The notes beneath the pieces were generated by a model, which was not told the DNA's origin, did not search any database, and was given only the letters and a program-made list of their open reading frames with translations. From positions 1 through 7,887 of the forward strand of contig CAZHUE010000127.1 of NCBI GenBank assembly GCA_964535875.1: DNA of 7,887 nt. The letters run 5' to 3'. Position numbers and translations under genes: made by a program. The DNA is from QPIN01 sp964535875. GTDB taxonomy: Bacteria; Pseudomonadota; Gammaproteobacteria; Methylococcales; Methylomonadaceae. Position 1 is the stretch's first letter; each line of letters begins with the position of its first letter. This document shows, piece after piece, positions 1 through 7,284 of the stretch.

Positions 1-116
1 AAGCGAAAAACACTCAACTATCTGGTGAGAGCATAAAATCTATCTTAATCATATTTATTTAACACGTTACAGCGGAACTTAGCGATCAACTAATTTTTTA
101 GGTTTAAGGTGACTCG

Positions 117-150
117 CAATAAAAAGCACAGAAACAGCCCTTTATTTCTG
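117..150 (-). terminator. possible weak terminator downstream of hemE
   Basis: A 6-bp inverted repeat (CAGAAA at 129-134 with TTTCTG at 145-150, 10-base loop) lies about 70 bp past the hemE stop. Read on the minus strand it is followed after three bases by a run of five T (125-121). Read on the plus strand it is followed after two bases by six T (153-158), so it could also serve a plus-strand transcript entering from the left. The stem has only two G-C pairs, so it is weak. It is the best terminator-like structure in the 218 bp behind hemE; otherwise I see no gene or motif in 1-218. Confidence 0.3.
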
Positions 151-218
151 GATTTTTTGTTTGCTATGAAAAGTTATCTTTGCGACAAAGCCAAGGAGTG
201 GAATGAAGGTTTAATACT

Positions 219-1283
219 TCACAAATGATATTGGGGACTAAATTCATGCACAGCATCTACCATTACCTTAACATGCTCTGGATTTACATCAGGCAGTATA
301 CCATGCCCCAAATTAAAAACATGACCAGAGCCTTGCCCATATTTTTGCAGAATTTCTTTAACTTTTTCTCTTATCAATTCTGGCTCTCCATATAATGCTA
401 TAGGATCCATATTTCCTTGTAATGCAACTTGTTTCCCTACTCTATTTCTAGCTTTAAAAATATCTGTTTGCCAATCCAACCCTAAAGCACTATATCCTGA
501 TTCGGCCATTTGCTCTAGCCACAAACCACCACCTTTTGTAAAAAAAAGAGTCGGAATTTCTACGCCATTTATATTAGTCTTAAGTAAGGAGCGAACTTGT
601 TTTGCGTAATTTAACGAAAACTCTAAATAGTCTTCGGAAGATAACATTCCCCCCCAGGTATCAAAAATCATTACGGCTTGCGCGCCAGCTTCTATTTGAG
701 CATTCAAATACAAAGCAACAGATTGAGCAAGTTTATCCAACATAAGATGCATTAACTTAGGCTGCTGATACATCAACCCTTTAACTTTCTCAAAACTCTT
801 GCTACTACCACCCTCAACCATATAAGTAGCAAGCGTCCAAGGACTTCCTGAGAAACCTATCAAGGGAACTTTACCCTGCAAATTTTTTCTGATTAAACTT
901 ACTGCATCAATAACATAACGTAAATCACTACCAGGATCAGGGATCGGTAATTTACGAATATCAGTTTCAGATCTGACTGGATTTCTAAACTTAGGCCCTT
1001 CACCTTCACTAAAGAATAAACCGAGACCCATAGCATCAGGAATTGTTAGAATATCAGAGAATAATATTGCCGCATCAAAATCAAACCGTTCTAATGGTTG
1101 TAAAGTTACTTCACAAGCCAGTTCTGGATTAGTACATAAATCTAAAAAACTACCTGCTTTTGCCCGGACAGCTCTATATTCAGGCAGATAGCGCCCTGCC
1201 TGTCTCATCATCCAGACAGGAGTTCTATCAACCGGTTGTTTAAGGAGTGTTTTAATGAAAATATCATTTTTTAAAGCAGTCAT
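219..1283 (-). CDS. hemE: uroporphyrinogen decarboxylase HemE
   Basis: Cytoplasmic enzyme of tetrapyrrole synthesis. It removes the four acetate carboxyl groups of uroporphyrinogen III to give coproporphyrinogen III, without a cofactor. The 354-residue product has the same length as E. coli HemE and a near-identical N-terminal pattern (MTALKND, then the signature PVWMMRQAGRYLPEYR at 22-37). The residues known in the family for substrate binding and catalysis are all present: Arg27, Arg31, Asp77 in FSDILT, Tyr154 in SPWTLATYM, Thr209 in FDTWGG and His327 in NLGHGI. It appears intact. The ATG lies 8 bp beyond the stop of the upstream SPOR/ATPase gene, and I see no Shine-Dalgarno sequence in the A/T-only bases before it, so translation may be coupled to that gene. 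The start is supported by the alignment with the family N-terminus. It is probably the last gene of the aroK-aroB-SPOR-hemE unit. Confidence 0.97.
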   Translation of the reverse strand: MTALKNDIFIKTLLKQPVDRTPVWMMRQAGRYLPEYRAVRAKAGSFLDLCTNPELACEVTLQPLERFDFDAAILFSDILTIPDAMGLGLFFSEGEGPKFRNPVRSETDIRKLPIPDPGSDLRYVIDAVSLIRKNLQGKVPLIGFSGSPWTLATYMVEGGSSKSFEKVKGLMYQQPKLMHLMLDKLAQSVALYLNAQIEAGAQAVMIFDTWGGMLSSEDYLEFSLNYAKQVRSLLKTNINGVEIPTLFFTKGGGLWLEQMAESGYSALGLDWQTDIFKARNRVGKQVALQGNMDPIALYGEPELIREKVKEILQKYGQGSGHVFNLGHGILPDVNPEHVKVMVDAVHEFSPQYHL

Positions 1284-1291
1284 ATTAAATA

Positions 1292-2854
1292 TTATTTTTT
1301 AATCATCTCTTGTAAACCTCTAAAACTTCTTATCCATGCTTTTCTAAAGCGAGGTGGTAAAGATTTCATTTTTAAAGAAGCTGTTGCAGCATCTTTAAAC
1401 GAACCATAGATAACAACATATTGATTATCACCCTTCTTTCTTTTTCTAAAAAATTTAAGGTTATCAGAAAGACTGGTATATTCTGACAAGAACCCTGACA
1501 CTGCGTCCTGTGTCGATAAAACGATTAACTGCATTGTGTAAGAATTTTTTGGCTGCTTTAAGACCCACATACTATCATCGGCCCTTATGATTGCATCTTT
1601 TTTTAACTCTTTATTATTTTCATCCGCTTTCTTTTTAGTCTCTATAGAAACTGTTTTAATTCTTTTTTTATCTACTAACTTTTTACTTGTTTTTTCAGGC
1701 TCTATTTTCTTCTCTGCACTTGCACCAAGTAATTCAATAATTTCATTTTTTTCTTGTTCATCATGAAATATGGAGGTTTTTTTCTTATGTTGAATAGAGT
1801 CTTCAAGGGTTATCTTTTCAGCTTTTTTTGCAACCCCACTATTTTTATGTTCAGTTTTTTTAACTGGAATTTCACTAGATTGGTCTTCATTCGATTTTTT
1901 TTCATTGACGTTTTCAACCTCGATTATTTGAGGATCATTTATTTCTACGTCTGTCTCAGGTCGGACGTAGTAAGGTGTTATTTCTACCTTCTCTGATTTA
2001 TTATCCGATATGCTTTCTTCTCTGCTCTGTTTTGATTCAGGTTCATCATTAAATAAAAAACTAGCAAACGTAGTCAATAACAAAGCAACTATTATGACCA
2101 ATCCAATCCATTTATATTTCCACAAGCTTACAATATCAAAATTATTTCCTTTTGATGCTTCAGAAATTATTTCCCCGGGTACTCCATCTGTTTTTTCATA
2201 TATTTTTTCTATTAATTGATCATTAATATCATTAAATTCCAGATTAGTTCCTGGTTGCGCAGACAGGCTTCTTAAAAAAAAACCACATTGTTTTTTTGTT
2301 AGAGGTGGAATATCTATAAAATGACAATCATCTATTCTACGATCAGAATTTTTTTTCAATTGCATTTCATCAAGAGTCAAAGAAAACACAATTTTTAAAC
2401 TTTGATTTTCGCTAGCAAACTGAATAAGTGTATCAATCAACCCAGGCATTAACCGCCCAGCATCATCAATAATAATAACGACTTTCTGGTGATTCTTATC
2501 AAGCATAGATAAAACGTCGGAAACATCCTCGTTTTCAGCATCAAAACCAAGTTGATTTTCTAGCAACCTAACTAATTGATATTGAAGGTTCTCAAAACTC
2601 AAATCAGATGATGCCTGAATATTAACTAGTGATAATATATCCTTCTCACATTTTGTTAATTCATCTATTAAAGCTGTTTTCCCTATACCCTTAGGTCCAC
2701 AAATGACTAAGGACTGCTTAAGATTTGTAATTAAGTGGATCAACAAATGCAATTTTTGGGCACGTTCTAATGTTAATAAAGCTGACTCAACATTCTTTAG
2801 CTTAGGCATGTGAATTTTATTCATACTTAAAACAGGTGATTCACTATCCAGCAT
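1292..2854 (-). CDS. DamX-like cell-division protein: AAA ATPase with C-terminal SPOR domain
   Basis: A 520-residue protein with three parts. Residues about 20-235 form an ExeA/GspA-like AAA ATPase domain with Walker A GPKGIGKT (53-60) and Walker B VVIIIDDAG (125-133). One membrane segment follows at about 249-268. Then comes a long Lys/Glu/Ser-rich linker (about 270-430) and a C-terminal SPOR domain (about 437-515, from YTMQLIVLS to the end). SPOR domains bind denuded glycan strands at the division septum, so the inferred topology is a cytoplasmic ATPase, one membrane pass, and a periplasmic linker and SPOR domain. Its position after aroB matches damX of enterics and the longer ATPase-SPOR version in other gammaproteobacteria. 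The ATG overlaps the end of aroB by 11 bp, suggesting translational coupling; Met11 is an alternative start, but neither has a clear ribosome site. The role in division is inferred from the domain and position. The ATPase function is unknown. Confidence 0.88.
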   Translation of the reverse strand: MLDSESPVLSMNKIHMPKLKNVESALLTLERAQKLHLLIHLITNLKQSLVICGPKGIGKTALIDELTKCEKDILSLVNIQASSDLSFENLQYQLVRLLENQLGFDAENEDVSDVLSMLDKNHQKVVIIIDDAGRLMPGLIDTLIQFASENQSLKIVFSLTLDEMQLKKNSDRRIDDCHFIDIPPLTKKQCGFFLRSLSAQPGTNLEFNDINDQLIEKIYEKTDGVPGEIISEASKGNNFDIVSLWKYKWIGLVIIVALLLTTFASFLFNDEPESKQSREESISDNKSEKVEITPYYVRPETDVEINDPQIIEVENVNEKKSNEDQSSEIPVKKTEHKNSGVAKKAEKITLEDSIQHKKKTSIFHDEQEKNEIIELLGASAEKKIEPEKTSKKLVDKKRIKTVSIETKKKADENNKELKKDAIIRADDSMWVLKQPKNSYTMQLIVLSTQDAVSGFLSEYTSLSDNLKFFRKRKKGDNQYVVIYGSFKDAATASLKMKSLPPRFRKAWIRSFRGLQEMIKK

Positions 2855-3923
2855 AATAATTCAGGGTCTGTTCAAGAAGCAACTGATCCACACTAACAGG
2901 TAATGTTGCTATGCCAATAGATTCAAGTAGTATCAGTCTTATTTTTCCATCAATATTTTTTTTATCTACTGCCATTAAATCTAAAAATCGGTTAACACTC
3001 ATGCCTTTAGGTGGACGCACGGGCAAATGAGCTGACTTTAATAAAGCAATAATTCGATCCATATCTTCAATCGTTATCCAACCCATTCTCTTAGAAAGAT
3101 CAGCGGCATAGCCTATTCCAATTGCGACGGCTTCACCATGAAGATATGTCCCATAGCCCATGCCTGTTTCTATTGCATGGCCAAATGTATGTCCTAAATT
3201 TAGGGTAGCACGAATTCCTGATTCAAATTCGTCTTCTGCAACGATTTCAGCTTTATTCTGGCAGGATCGTTCTATCACATAGGCGAATGCATCCTTATCT
3301 CTAGCAAGTAATAAGGTTATATTTTTTTCTAGCCACTCAAAAAACTCTAAGTCTCGAATCAAACCATATTTTATAACTTCTGCAATACCAGCCACTAGTT
3401 GACGATCATCTAAGGTATCCAATACATCCATATCTGCAATAACACACTGCGGCTGATAAAATGCGCCTATCATATTTTTACCTAAAGGGTGGTTTACCCC
3501 TGTCTTGCCTCCAACGGATGAGTCCACTTGTGCCAAGACTGTTGTTGGTATTTGTATAAAAGGGATACCACGTTGATAACATGCTGCCGCAAACCCCCCC
3601 ATATCACCAATCACTCCGCCACCTAATGCGATTAATGTTGCATTTCGGCTGTATTTATTCTCAAGTAACTGATCAAAAATTTTATTGATATATTCCAGGT
3701 TTTTATATTGTTCACCATCAGGAAGTTCAATAGTATCTACTTGAAACTCAGCCAAACTATTTTGTAAATGGGATAAATAGTAGGGTGCTATCGTAACATT
3801 AGTCACAATTAACACTTGTTTGGATTTGATATGCTTTATCAATAACTCCTTTTGTGTTAGTAATCCAGAGCCAATATAAATCGGGTAACTATTTTCTTTT
3901 AACTCAACACGCAACTCTTTCAT
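2844..3923 (-). CDS. aroB: 3-dehydroquinate synthase AroB
   Basis: Second step of the shikimate pathway: NAD- and metal-dependent cyclisation of DAHP to 3-dehydroquinate in the cytoplasm. The 359-residue product is close to the 362 of E. coli AroB. Visible family motifs are DGEQYKNL (69-76), the nucleotide-binding GGGVIGDMGGF (101-111), PTTVLAQVDSSVGGKTGVN (126-144), AEVIKYG (181-187) and LGHTFGHAIE (243-252). The expected zinc ligands are Glu182, His245 and His262. The frame is intact and ends ...NYYAG. The ATG begins 6 bp after the aroK stop, with only a weak AGG-like ribosome site overlapping that stop. The 3' end overlaps the SPOR/ATPase gene by 11 bp. Both contacts indicate co-transcription and coupled translation. 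Kinase and synthase genes of the same pathway side by side are usual in proteobacteria. Confidence 0.97.
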   Translation of the reverse strand: MKELRVELKENSYPIYIGSGLLTQKELLIKHIKSKQVLIVTNVTIAPYYLSHLQNSLAEFQVDTIELPDGEQYKNLEYINKIFDQLLENKYSRNATLIALGGGVIGDMGGFAAACYQRGIPFIQIPTTVLAQVDSSVGGKTGVNHPLGKNMIGAFYQPQCVIADMDVLDTLDDRQLVAGIAEVIKYGLIRDLEFFEWLEKNITLLLARDKDAFAYVIERSCQNKAEIVAEDEFESGIRATLNLGHTFGHAIETGMGYGTYLHGEAVAIGIGYAADLSKRMGWITIEDMDRIIALLKSAHLPVRPPKGMSVNRFLDLMAVDKKNIDGKIRLILLESIGIATLPVSVDQLLLEQTLNYYAG

Positions 3924-3929
3924 ACTAGC

Positions 3930-4453
3930 CTAATGAGTTTCGTTATATTCATTCAAAATATTTTGTACAACTGCTTTACTCTGCATAATACTTGTTTCTA
4001 TTGTGAAGTCTGCACAACTTAGATAAAAACCTTCCCTTTCTGCAAATAATGCCTCAATACGTTCTCTTGGGTCAGTGGTTTTAAGCAAAGGTCGTTGGCT
4101 GTCTCTTTTGGTTCTTTGCAATATTTTATCAACCGAACATTGTAAATAGACAATAAACCCATTGTCTTTTAAAGCGTTCCGATTTTCTTCAGTTAAATTG
4201 CCCCTCCTCCCGTTGCTAATACTATTCCATCAATTTGTGTAAGCTCTTGAAGCATATTTCGTTCTCGAATTCTAAAACCTTCCTCACCCTCATATTCAAA
4301 TATTGTTGAAATATCTACACCAGTCTGTTCTTCTATTGCTTTATCACTATCATAAAAAGGTAACTGCAATGATGTGGCCAATTGTCTACCTATAGTAGTT
4401 TTTCCAGCCCCCATCAGACCAATTAAATAAATATTTTCTGCTTGCTTCCCCAT
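3930..4453 (-). pseudogene. aroK: shikimate kinase AroK, split by a single-base frameshift
   Basis: Shikimate kinase phosphorylates shikimate at the 3-hydroxyl using ATP. The N-terminal part (4193-4453, 86 residues) has Walker A GLMGAGKT (12-19), the shikimate-binding Asp35/Asp37 region, Arg61 and TGGGA (81-85), then hits TAA. The C-terminal part (4196 down to 3930) continues in another frame with LTEENRNAL, the lid RTKRDSQRPLL and Arg140. Adding one base in the T-run at 4195-4197 joins them into a 174-residue protein, against 173 in E. coli AroK, with all expected motifs. This is therefore one gene with a one-base deletion. The start is firm: TGAGG at 4461-4465 lies 7 bases before the ATG. 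A sequencing or assembly error is the likeliest cause, because the C-terminal part is well conserved and a 12-N gap lies nearby. A real mutation would need a second kinase such as AroL to be tolerated. Confidence 0.92.
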
Positions 4454-4836
4454 CCTAAAACCTCAATTGGACGCTATTTTTAATATAAATTTTTGCTCAA
4501 CCTAAATAAACTCAGTTGAACCCATAAGTCTAGCTGTAACTTTAAGGTACCTCTATCAATAAATAACATATTTTATTCAGTTTTTCATCACTTACAAAAG
4601 GGGTGAATGTAATTTGTCTCACGGTTTTGTTAAAAATTGGGTAAAACCCGTTCTCAACTGATTTACATAGACCCAATATAACATTCAACATTGTTATTCG
4701 GTAGTTAGAATCACAATTTTATTCTGTATATTTACATTTACCAAATAACCAATCCATTAAACTCACGCCATTAAGGCTGAAGATTTAATATCTTCCGAAT
4801 TTTAACTTGCCTTATGATTCCACAGAAGTGCGAATA
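4454..4836. other. gene-free spacer between aroK and the pilQ terminator
   Basis: This AT-rich stretch has no recognisable gene. It contains the aroK ribosome site (4461-4465), candidate aroK promoters (4570-4597 and 4629-4657), and an unsupported 49-codon minus-strand open frame (4542-4691). Repeats seen are an imperfect inverted repeat of about 11 bp (GGTGAATGTAA near 4601 and TTACATTTACC near 4742), ATTGGGT (4636-4642) with ACCCAAT (4671-4677), a GAAGAT/ATCTTC palindrome (4779-4795), and a direct repeat CCATTAA (4754 and 4768). None matches an element I know. Its likely job is to hold the start signals of the aroK unit. Confidence 0.6.
4570..4597 (-). promoter_or_regulatory. candidate sigma-70 promoter for aroK-aroB-SPOR-hemE
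   Basis: On the minus strand TTGTAA (4597-4592) and TAAAAT (4575-4570) are separated by 16 bases, a fair match to -35 and -10 boxes, and lie about 115 bp upstream of the aroK ATG. A second candidate is TTGAGA (4657-4652), 17 bases, then TTTAAC (4634-4629). A promoter is expected here because a strong terminator separates pilQ from aroK. The boxes are partial matches in AT-rich DNA, so the exact site is uncertain. Confidence 0.35.
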
Positions 4837-4863
4837 AAAAAGGGGGCATCGAGCCCCCTTTTT
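4836..4863 (-). terminator. strong Rho-independent terminator of the pil operon
   Basis: A perfect 11-bp inverted repeat (4837-4847 with 4853-4863, core GGGGGC/GCCCCC, loop ATCGA) starts 22 bp past the pilQ stop. On the minus strand the G/C stem is followed by six T, as expected for intrinsic termination. The flanking A and T runs make it symmetric, so it could act in both directions. It marks the end of the pil operon and separates its transcript from aroK. Confidence 0.92.
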
Positions 4864-4885
4864 ATTTATTATACGTTATCTTCCA

Positions 4886-7270
4886 TCATCTAGTCGATAA
4901 GGTGTTTTTTACTATTTTAGGTGTTATAAAAATCAACAATTCTTTTTTCCTTTCACTCTCAATATTCTTTTTGAATAAAAACCCTACGCCTGGCAAATCA
5001 GCGAGAAAAGGAATTTTATACACATTTTTCCCAGAACTCCCTTCATAAACCCCACCCAGTACGATTGTCTCTCCATCTTTTACACGTACCATTGTATCAA
5101 TTTCTCGTTTATCAATACCACCGGTTGCCTCATCAGGTGAATCTTTTTTAATTAACAAATCCATTATCACATCGCCATCAGGTGTGATTTGCGGCGTAAC
5201 ATTTAATTCTAATACCGCATCAATAAGCTCTGTTTGTGTGCCATCCTGACTAACCGTTGTATAGGGTATTTGTATGCCCTGTTTAATATAAGCTATTTCC
5301 CTATCTGATGTCATCACTCGAGGATTTGCTAATACCTCCCCTCTATTATTATTCTCTAGTGCTGATAGCTCTAAATTAAGAACNNNNNNNNNNNNAGCTA
5401 AAGTCATTCCTAACGCACCTGCAGGGTGATTCGAAATTGCACTAGCACCTAAATCCACCAAATAACCAGCCCCATCGGGAACGGATACGAAAGAGCCATC
5501 TGAATCAGGAACTAATTCTCCATAAGTATTTTGTCCGGCACCCATTGCAAAAACCTTTCCAGAACCGACCTCAGCTGCTTTTGCTATTCCAAATCTGACG
5601 CCAATTTCCTGGGCAAAACTAGTATCTGCAGTCACAATTCTTGCCTCAATCATAACTTGCCTGACAGGGATATCCAGAATTTTAATCATTTCTGCAATAT
5701 TTTCAAGTTGTTTTGCTGTTTCCGTGACAATAACGGTATTAGTTCTGCCATCAACCGTTGCACTACCTCGAGAAGATAACATACCTTGCATTTCAGAAGA
5801 TTCTGTTGATCTTGAATTATTTCCTCCAAAACCTCCTCCAAGCCCCCCTCCGTTACTTCTCTCTGAACCTGAATTATTCATTTCAGTGACTGATTTCACA
5901 ACGTTTGAACCAGTTAATAATGCTAAAATATCTTCAGCTTTTGCATAATTAATTTGTAAATATTCAGTTCTCAATGGTTCAAGCTGTTCAATGACTTTTT
6001 TAGCTTCTAACTCTTCTTTCTCAATCTTGATTATTTCTGAAGAAGGAGCAACTAAAACAACATTTCCCATCTCTCTTTTAGCCAAGCCTTTAGATTTAAG
6101 TATTAAGTCTAAAGCTTGATCCCAAGGCACATCGTTTAAACGTAAACTTACATTTCCGCCTACTGAGTCTGCCGCGACGATGTTAAGCCCAGTAAAATCA
6201 GCAAGAATTTGTAAAACCGATCTGACTTCAATATCCTGAAAATTAAATGTTAGTTTTTCACCTGAGTAAGGGAATTTATTTTTTAGGATTGCTTTCTTTT
6301 CTGCCATTGACAGCGGAATAAAATCTACTGTCAACATCCCCTCGGATTGAAAAGATGAGTAATCATAGTGCCCACCATCTAAAGAAACTGTCAATGTCAC
6401 TCCATTACCTCTGGTTTGTGCATCTATTTTTTGTACAGGTGTTGCAAAATCCGATACATCATAACTTTTAGCCAATCTTTCTGGTAGCTTAGTATTTAGA
6501 AAATTCAAAATAACTTTTCCACCCTGTTCCTTCATATCTACTACTGTGTTAGGGGATGAAAGGTTTATAAGTAAACGTCCAATGCCTTTTGGCCCTCTAC
6601 GAAAATCAATATTTTTAATTGCTTGCTCAGGAAATAGATTTAATTTTCCAGACTTTGATTTATTCTTCAAGCCAGACGACTTATTAGCTACAAATTTTGA
6701 TTCAATAGAATCATTTTTCTTCGCCATCAAATCAGAATTATTCTTGCTCTTTAATTTCGGGGACTTCAATTGATATTCTGAACTAGCCAAAGCTAAAGGC
6801 TCCAAAACTACCTTAACCTTATTTCCAACAACCTCTAAATCATAAGAGGCTGTTTCAGAAAGTTTAATAACGACACGAGTCCTACCCCTGCCTTCCACAA
6901 CATGGACTGCCTTAACAGCACCTTGATTCACCTTATACATTTTTTTGTCTAAATTACTATGTATATCTGCAAAATCAAGAAAAATCCTTGCCGGATTATT
7001 GGTTTGAAAGACTTTAGGTGTATCAACAGCTCCATTCAAAGCCAACTCAATCTGAACTTTATCCCCTGATAGAGAAGAAAAATTCAGATCTGTAATCGCT
7101 TTATCATCAACCCATACATCTAAATTTGATGTGGAAGTTAATTCTGTAATAGCTGTATTACCCGCTATTACAGAAGGAACTTGCGCCATTGATAAGAATA
7201 ATCCTGCGGCGACACCACCACAAAGGCGAAGTGCTTGTACTTTCTTTGTTCTATTGTTTTTAATACTCAT
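4886..7270 (-). CDS. pilQ: type IV pilus secretin PilQ
   Basis: Outer-membrane secretin through which the type IV pilus passes, also used in DNA uptake and twitching in many bacteria. From the ATG at 7270 it has 794 residues. In order: basic N-terminus and signal peptide (about 1-36, cleavage near SVIA), two AMIN domains that bind peptidoglycan (about 50-158 and 216-320) joined by a Lys/Ser-rich linker (167-210), the STN/N0 domain (338-409, LTFNFQDIEVRSVLQILADF), an N1 domain (433-532) carrying a Gly/Ser-rich insertion (466-499), and the C-terminal secretin barrel (539-786) with LNVTPQITPDGDV, GETIVLGGVYEG and PFLADLPGVGFLF. A GTG at 7288 overlapping the pilP stop is an alternative start, but TAAGGG seven bases before the ATG favours 7270. 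A 12-N gap (5384-5395) hides four residues just before the conserved LNLELSALE, and the frame is kept across it. Last gene of the pilus operon. Confidence 0.96.
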   Translation of the reverse strand: MSIKNNRTKKVQALRLCGGVAAGLFLSMAQVPSVIAGNTAITELTSTSNLDVWVDDKAITDLNFSSLSGDKVQIELALNGAVDTPKVFQTNNPARIFLDFADIHSNLDKKMYKVNQGAVKAVHVVEGRGRTRVVIKLSETASYDLEVVGNKVKVVLEPLALASSEYQLKSPKLKSKNNSDLMAKKNDSIESKFVANKSSGLKNKSKSGKLNLFPEQAIKNIDFRRGPKGIGRLLINLSSPNTVVDMKEQGGKVILNFLNTKLPERLAKSYDVSDFATPVQKIDAQTRGNGVTLTVSLDGGHYDYSSFQSEGMLTVDFIPLSMAEKKAILKNKFPYSGEKLTFNFQDIEVRSVLQILADFTGLNIVAADSVGGNVSLRLNDVPWDQALDLILKSKGLAKREMGNVVLVAPSSEIIKIEKEELEAKKVIEQLEPLRTEYLQINYAKAEDILALLTGSNVVKSVTEMNNSGSERSNGGGLGGGFGGNNSRSTESSEMQGMLSSRGSATVDGRTNTVIVTETAKQLENIAEMIKILDIPVRQVMIEARIVTADTSFAQEIGVRFGIAKAAEVGSGKVFAMGAGQNTYGELVPDSDGSFVSVPDGAGYLVDLGASAISNHPAGALGMTLAXXXXVLNLELSALENNNRGEVLANPRVMTSDREIAYIKQGIQIPYTTVSQDGTQTELIDAVLELNVTPQITPDGDVIMDLLIKKDSPDEATGGIDKREIDTMVRVKDGETIVLGGVYEGSSGKNVYKIPFLADLPGVGFLFKKNIESERKKELLIFITPKIVKNTLSTR
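5384..5395. other. assembly gap of 12 N inside pilQ
   Basis: Twelve unresolved bases fall in the secretin domain of pilQ, between GMTLA and VLNLELSALE. Both flanks stay in the same frame, so the gap length is a multiple of three if correct. The true number of bases may differ. Confidence 0.99.
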
Positions 7271-7276
7271 TATGTA

Positions 7277-7282
7277 ACCCTT
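7277..7282 (-). promoter_or_regulatory. ribosome binding site that decides the pilQ start
   Basis: TAAGGG on the minus strand stands about seven bases before the ATG at 7270. No comparable site precedes the GTG at 7288, so the shorter PilQ is preferred. The GTG would give a GTGA overlap with the pilP stop and cannot be fully excluded. Confidence 0.55.
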
Positions 7283-7284
7283 AA

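Noticed and set aside
1..62. Plus-strand open frame entering from the left edge and stopping at 62
   Set aside because: Only 19 codons are visible, with no recognisable motif, so it cannot be told from non-coding DNA.
193..213. AAGGAG followed by ATG on the plus strand
   Set aside because: The frame stops after three codons and lies beside the hemE stop, so it is a chance match.
1754..2219. Plus-strand open frames of 80 and 69 codons
   Set aside because: They lie antisense to the AT-rich SPOR/ATPase gene, have Phe-rich composition from reading A-rich codons backwards, and resemble no protein family.
3930..4121. Separate 63-codon gene starting with TTG
   Set aside because: It is the C-terminal part of aroK: the lid motif and following residues continue the upstream shikimate kinase once the frameshift is corrected, and the coding frame extends upstream of the TTG.
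4779..4795. GAAGAT/ATCTTC palindrome as a regulator site
   Set aside because: Six-base arms in AT-rich DNA are expected by chance, no known operator matches, and it is far from aroK.
5531..6773. Three plus-strand open frames opposite pilQ
   Set aside because: They are antisense to a confidently identified secretin gene and show no domain or ribosome site of their own.
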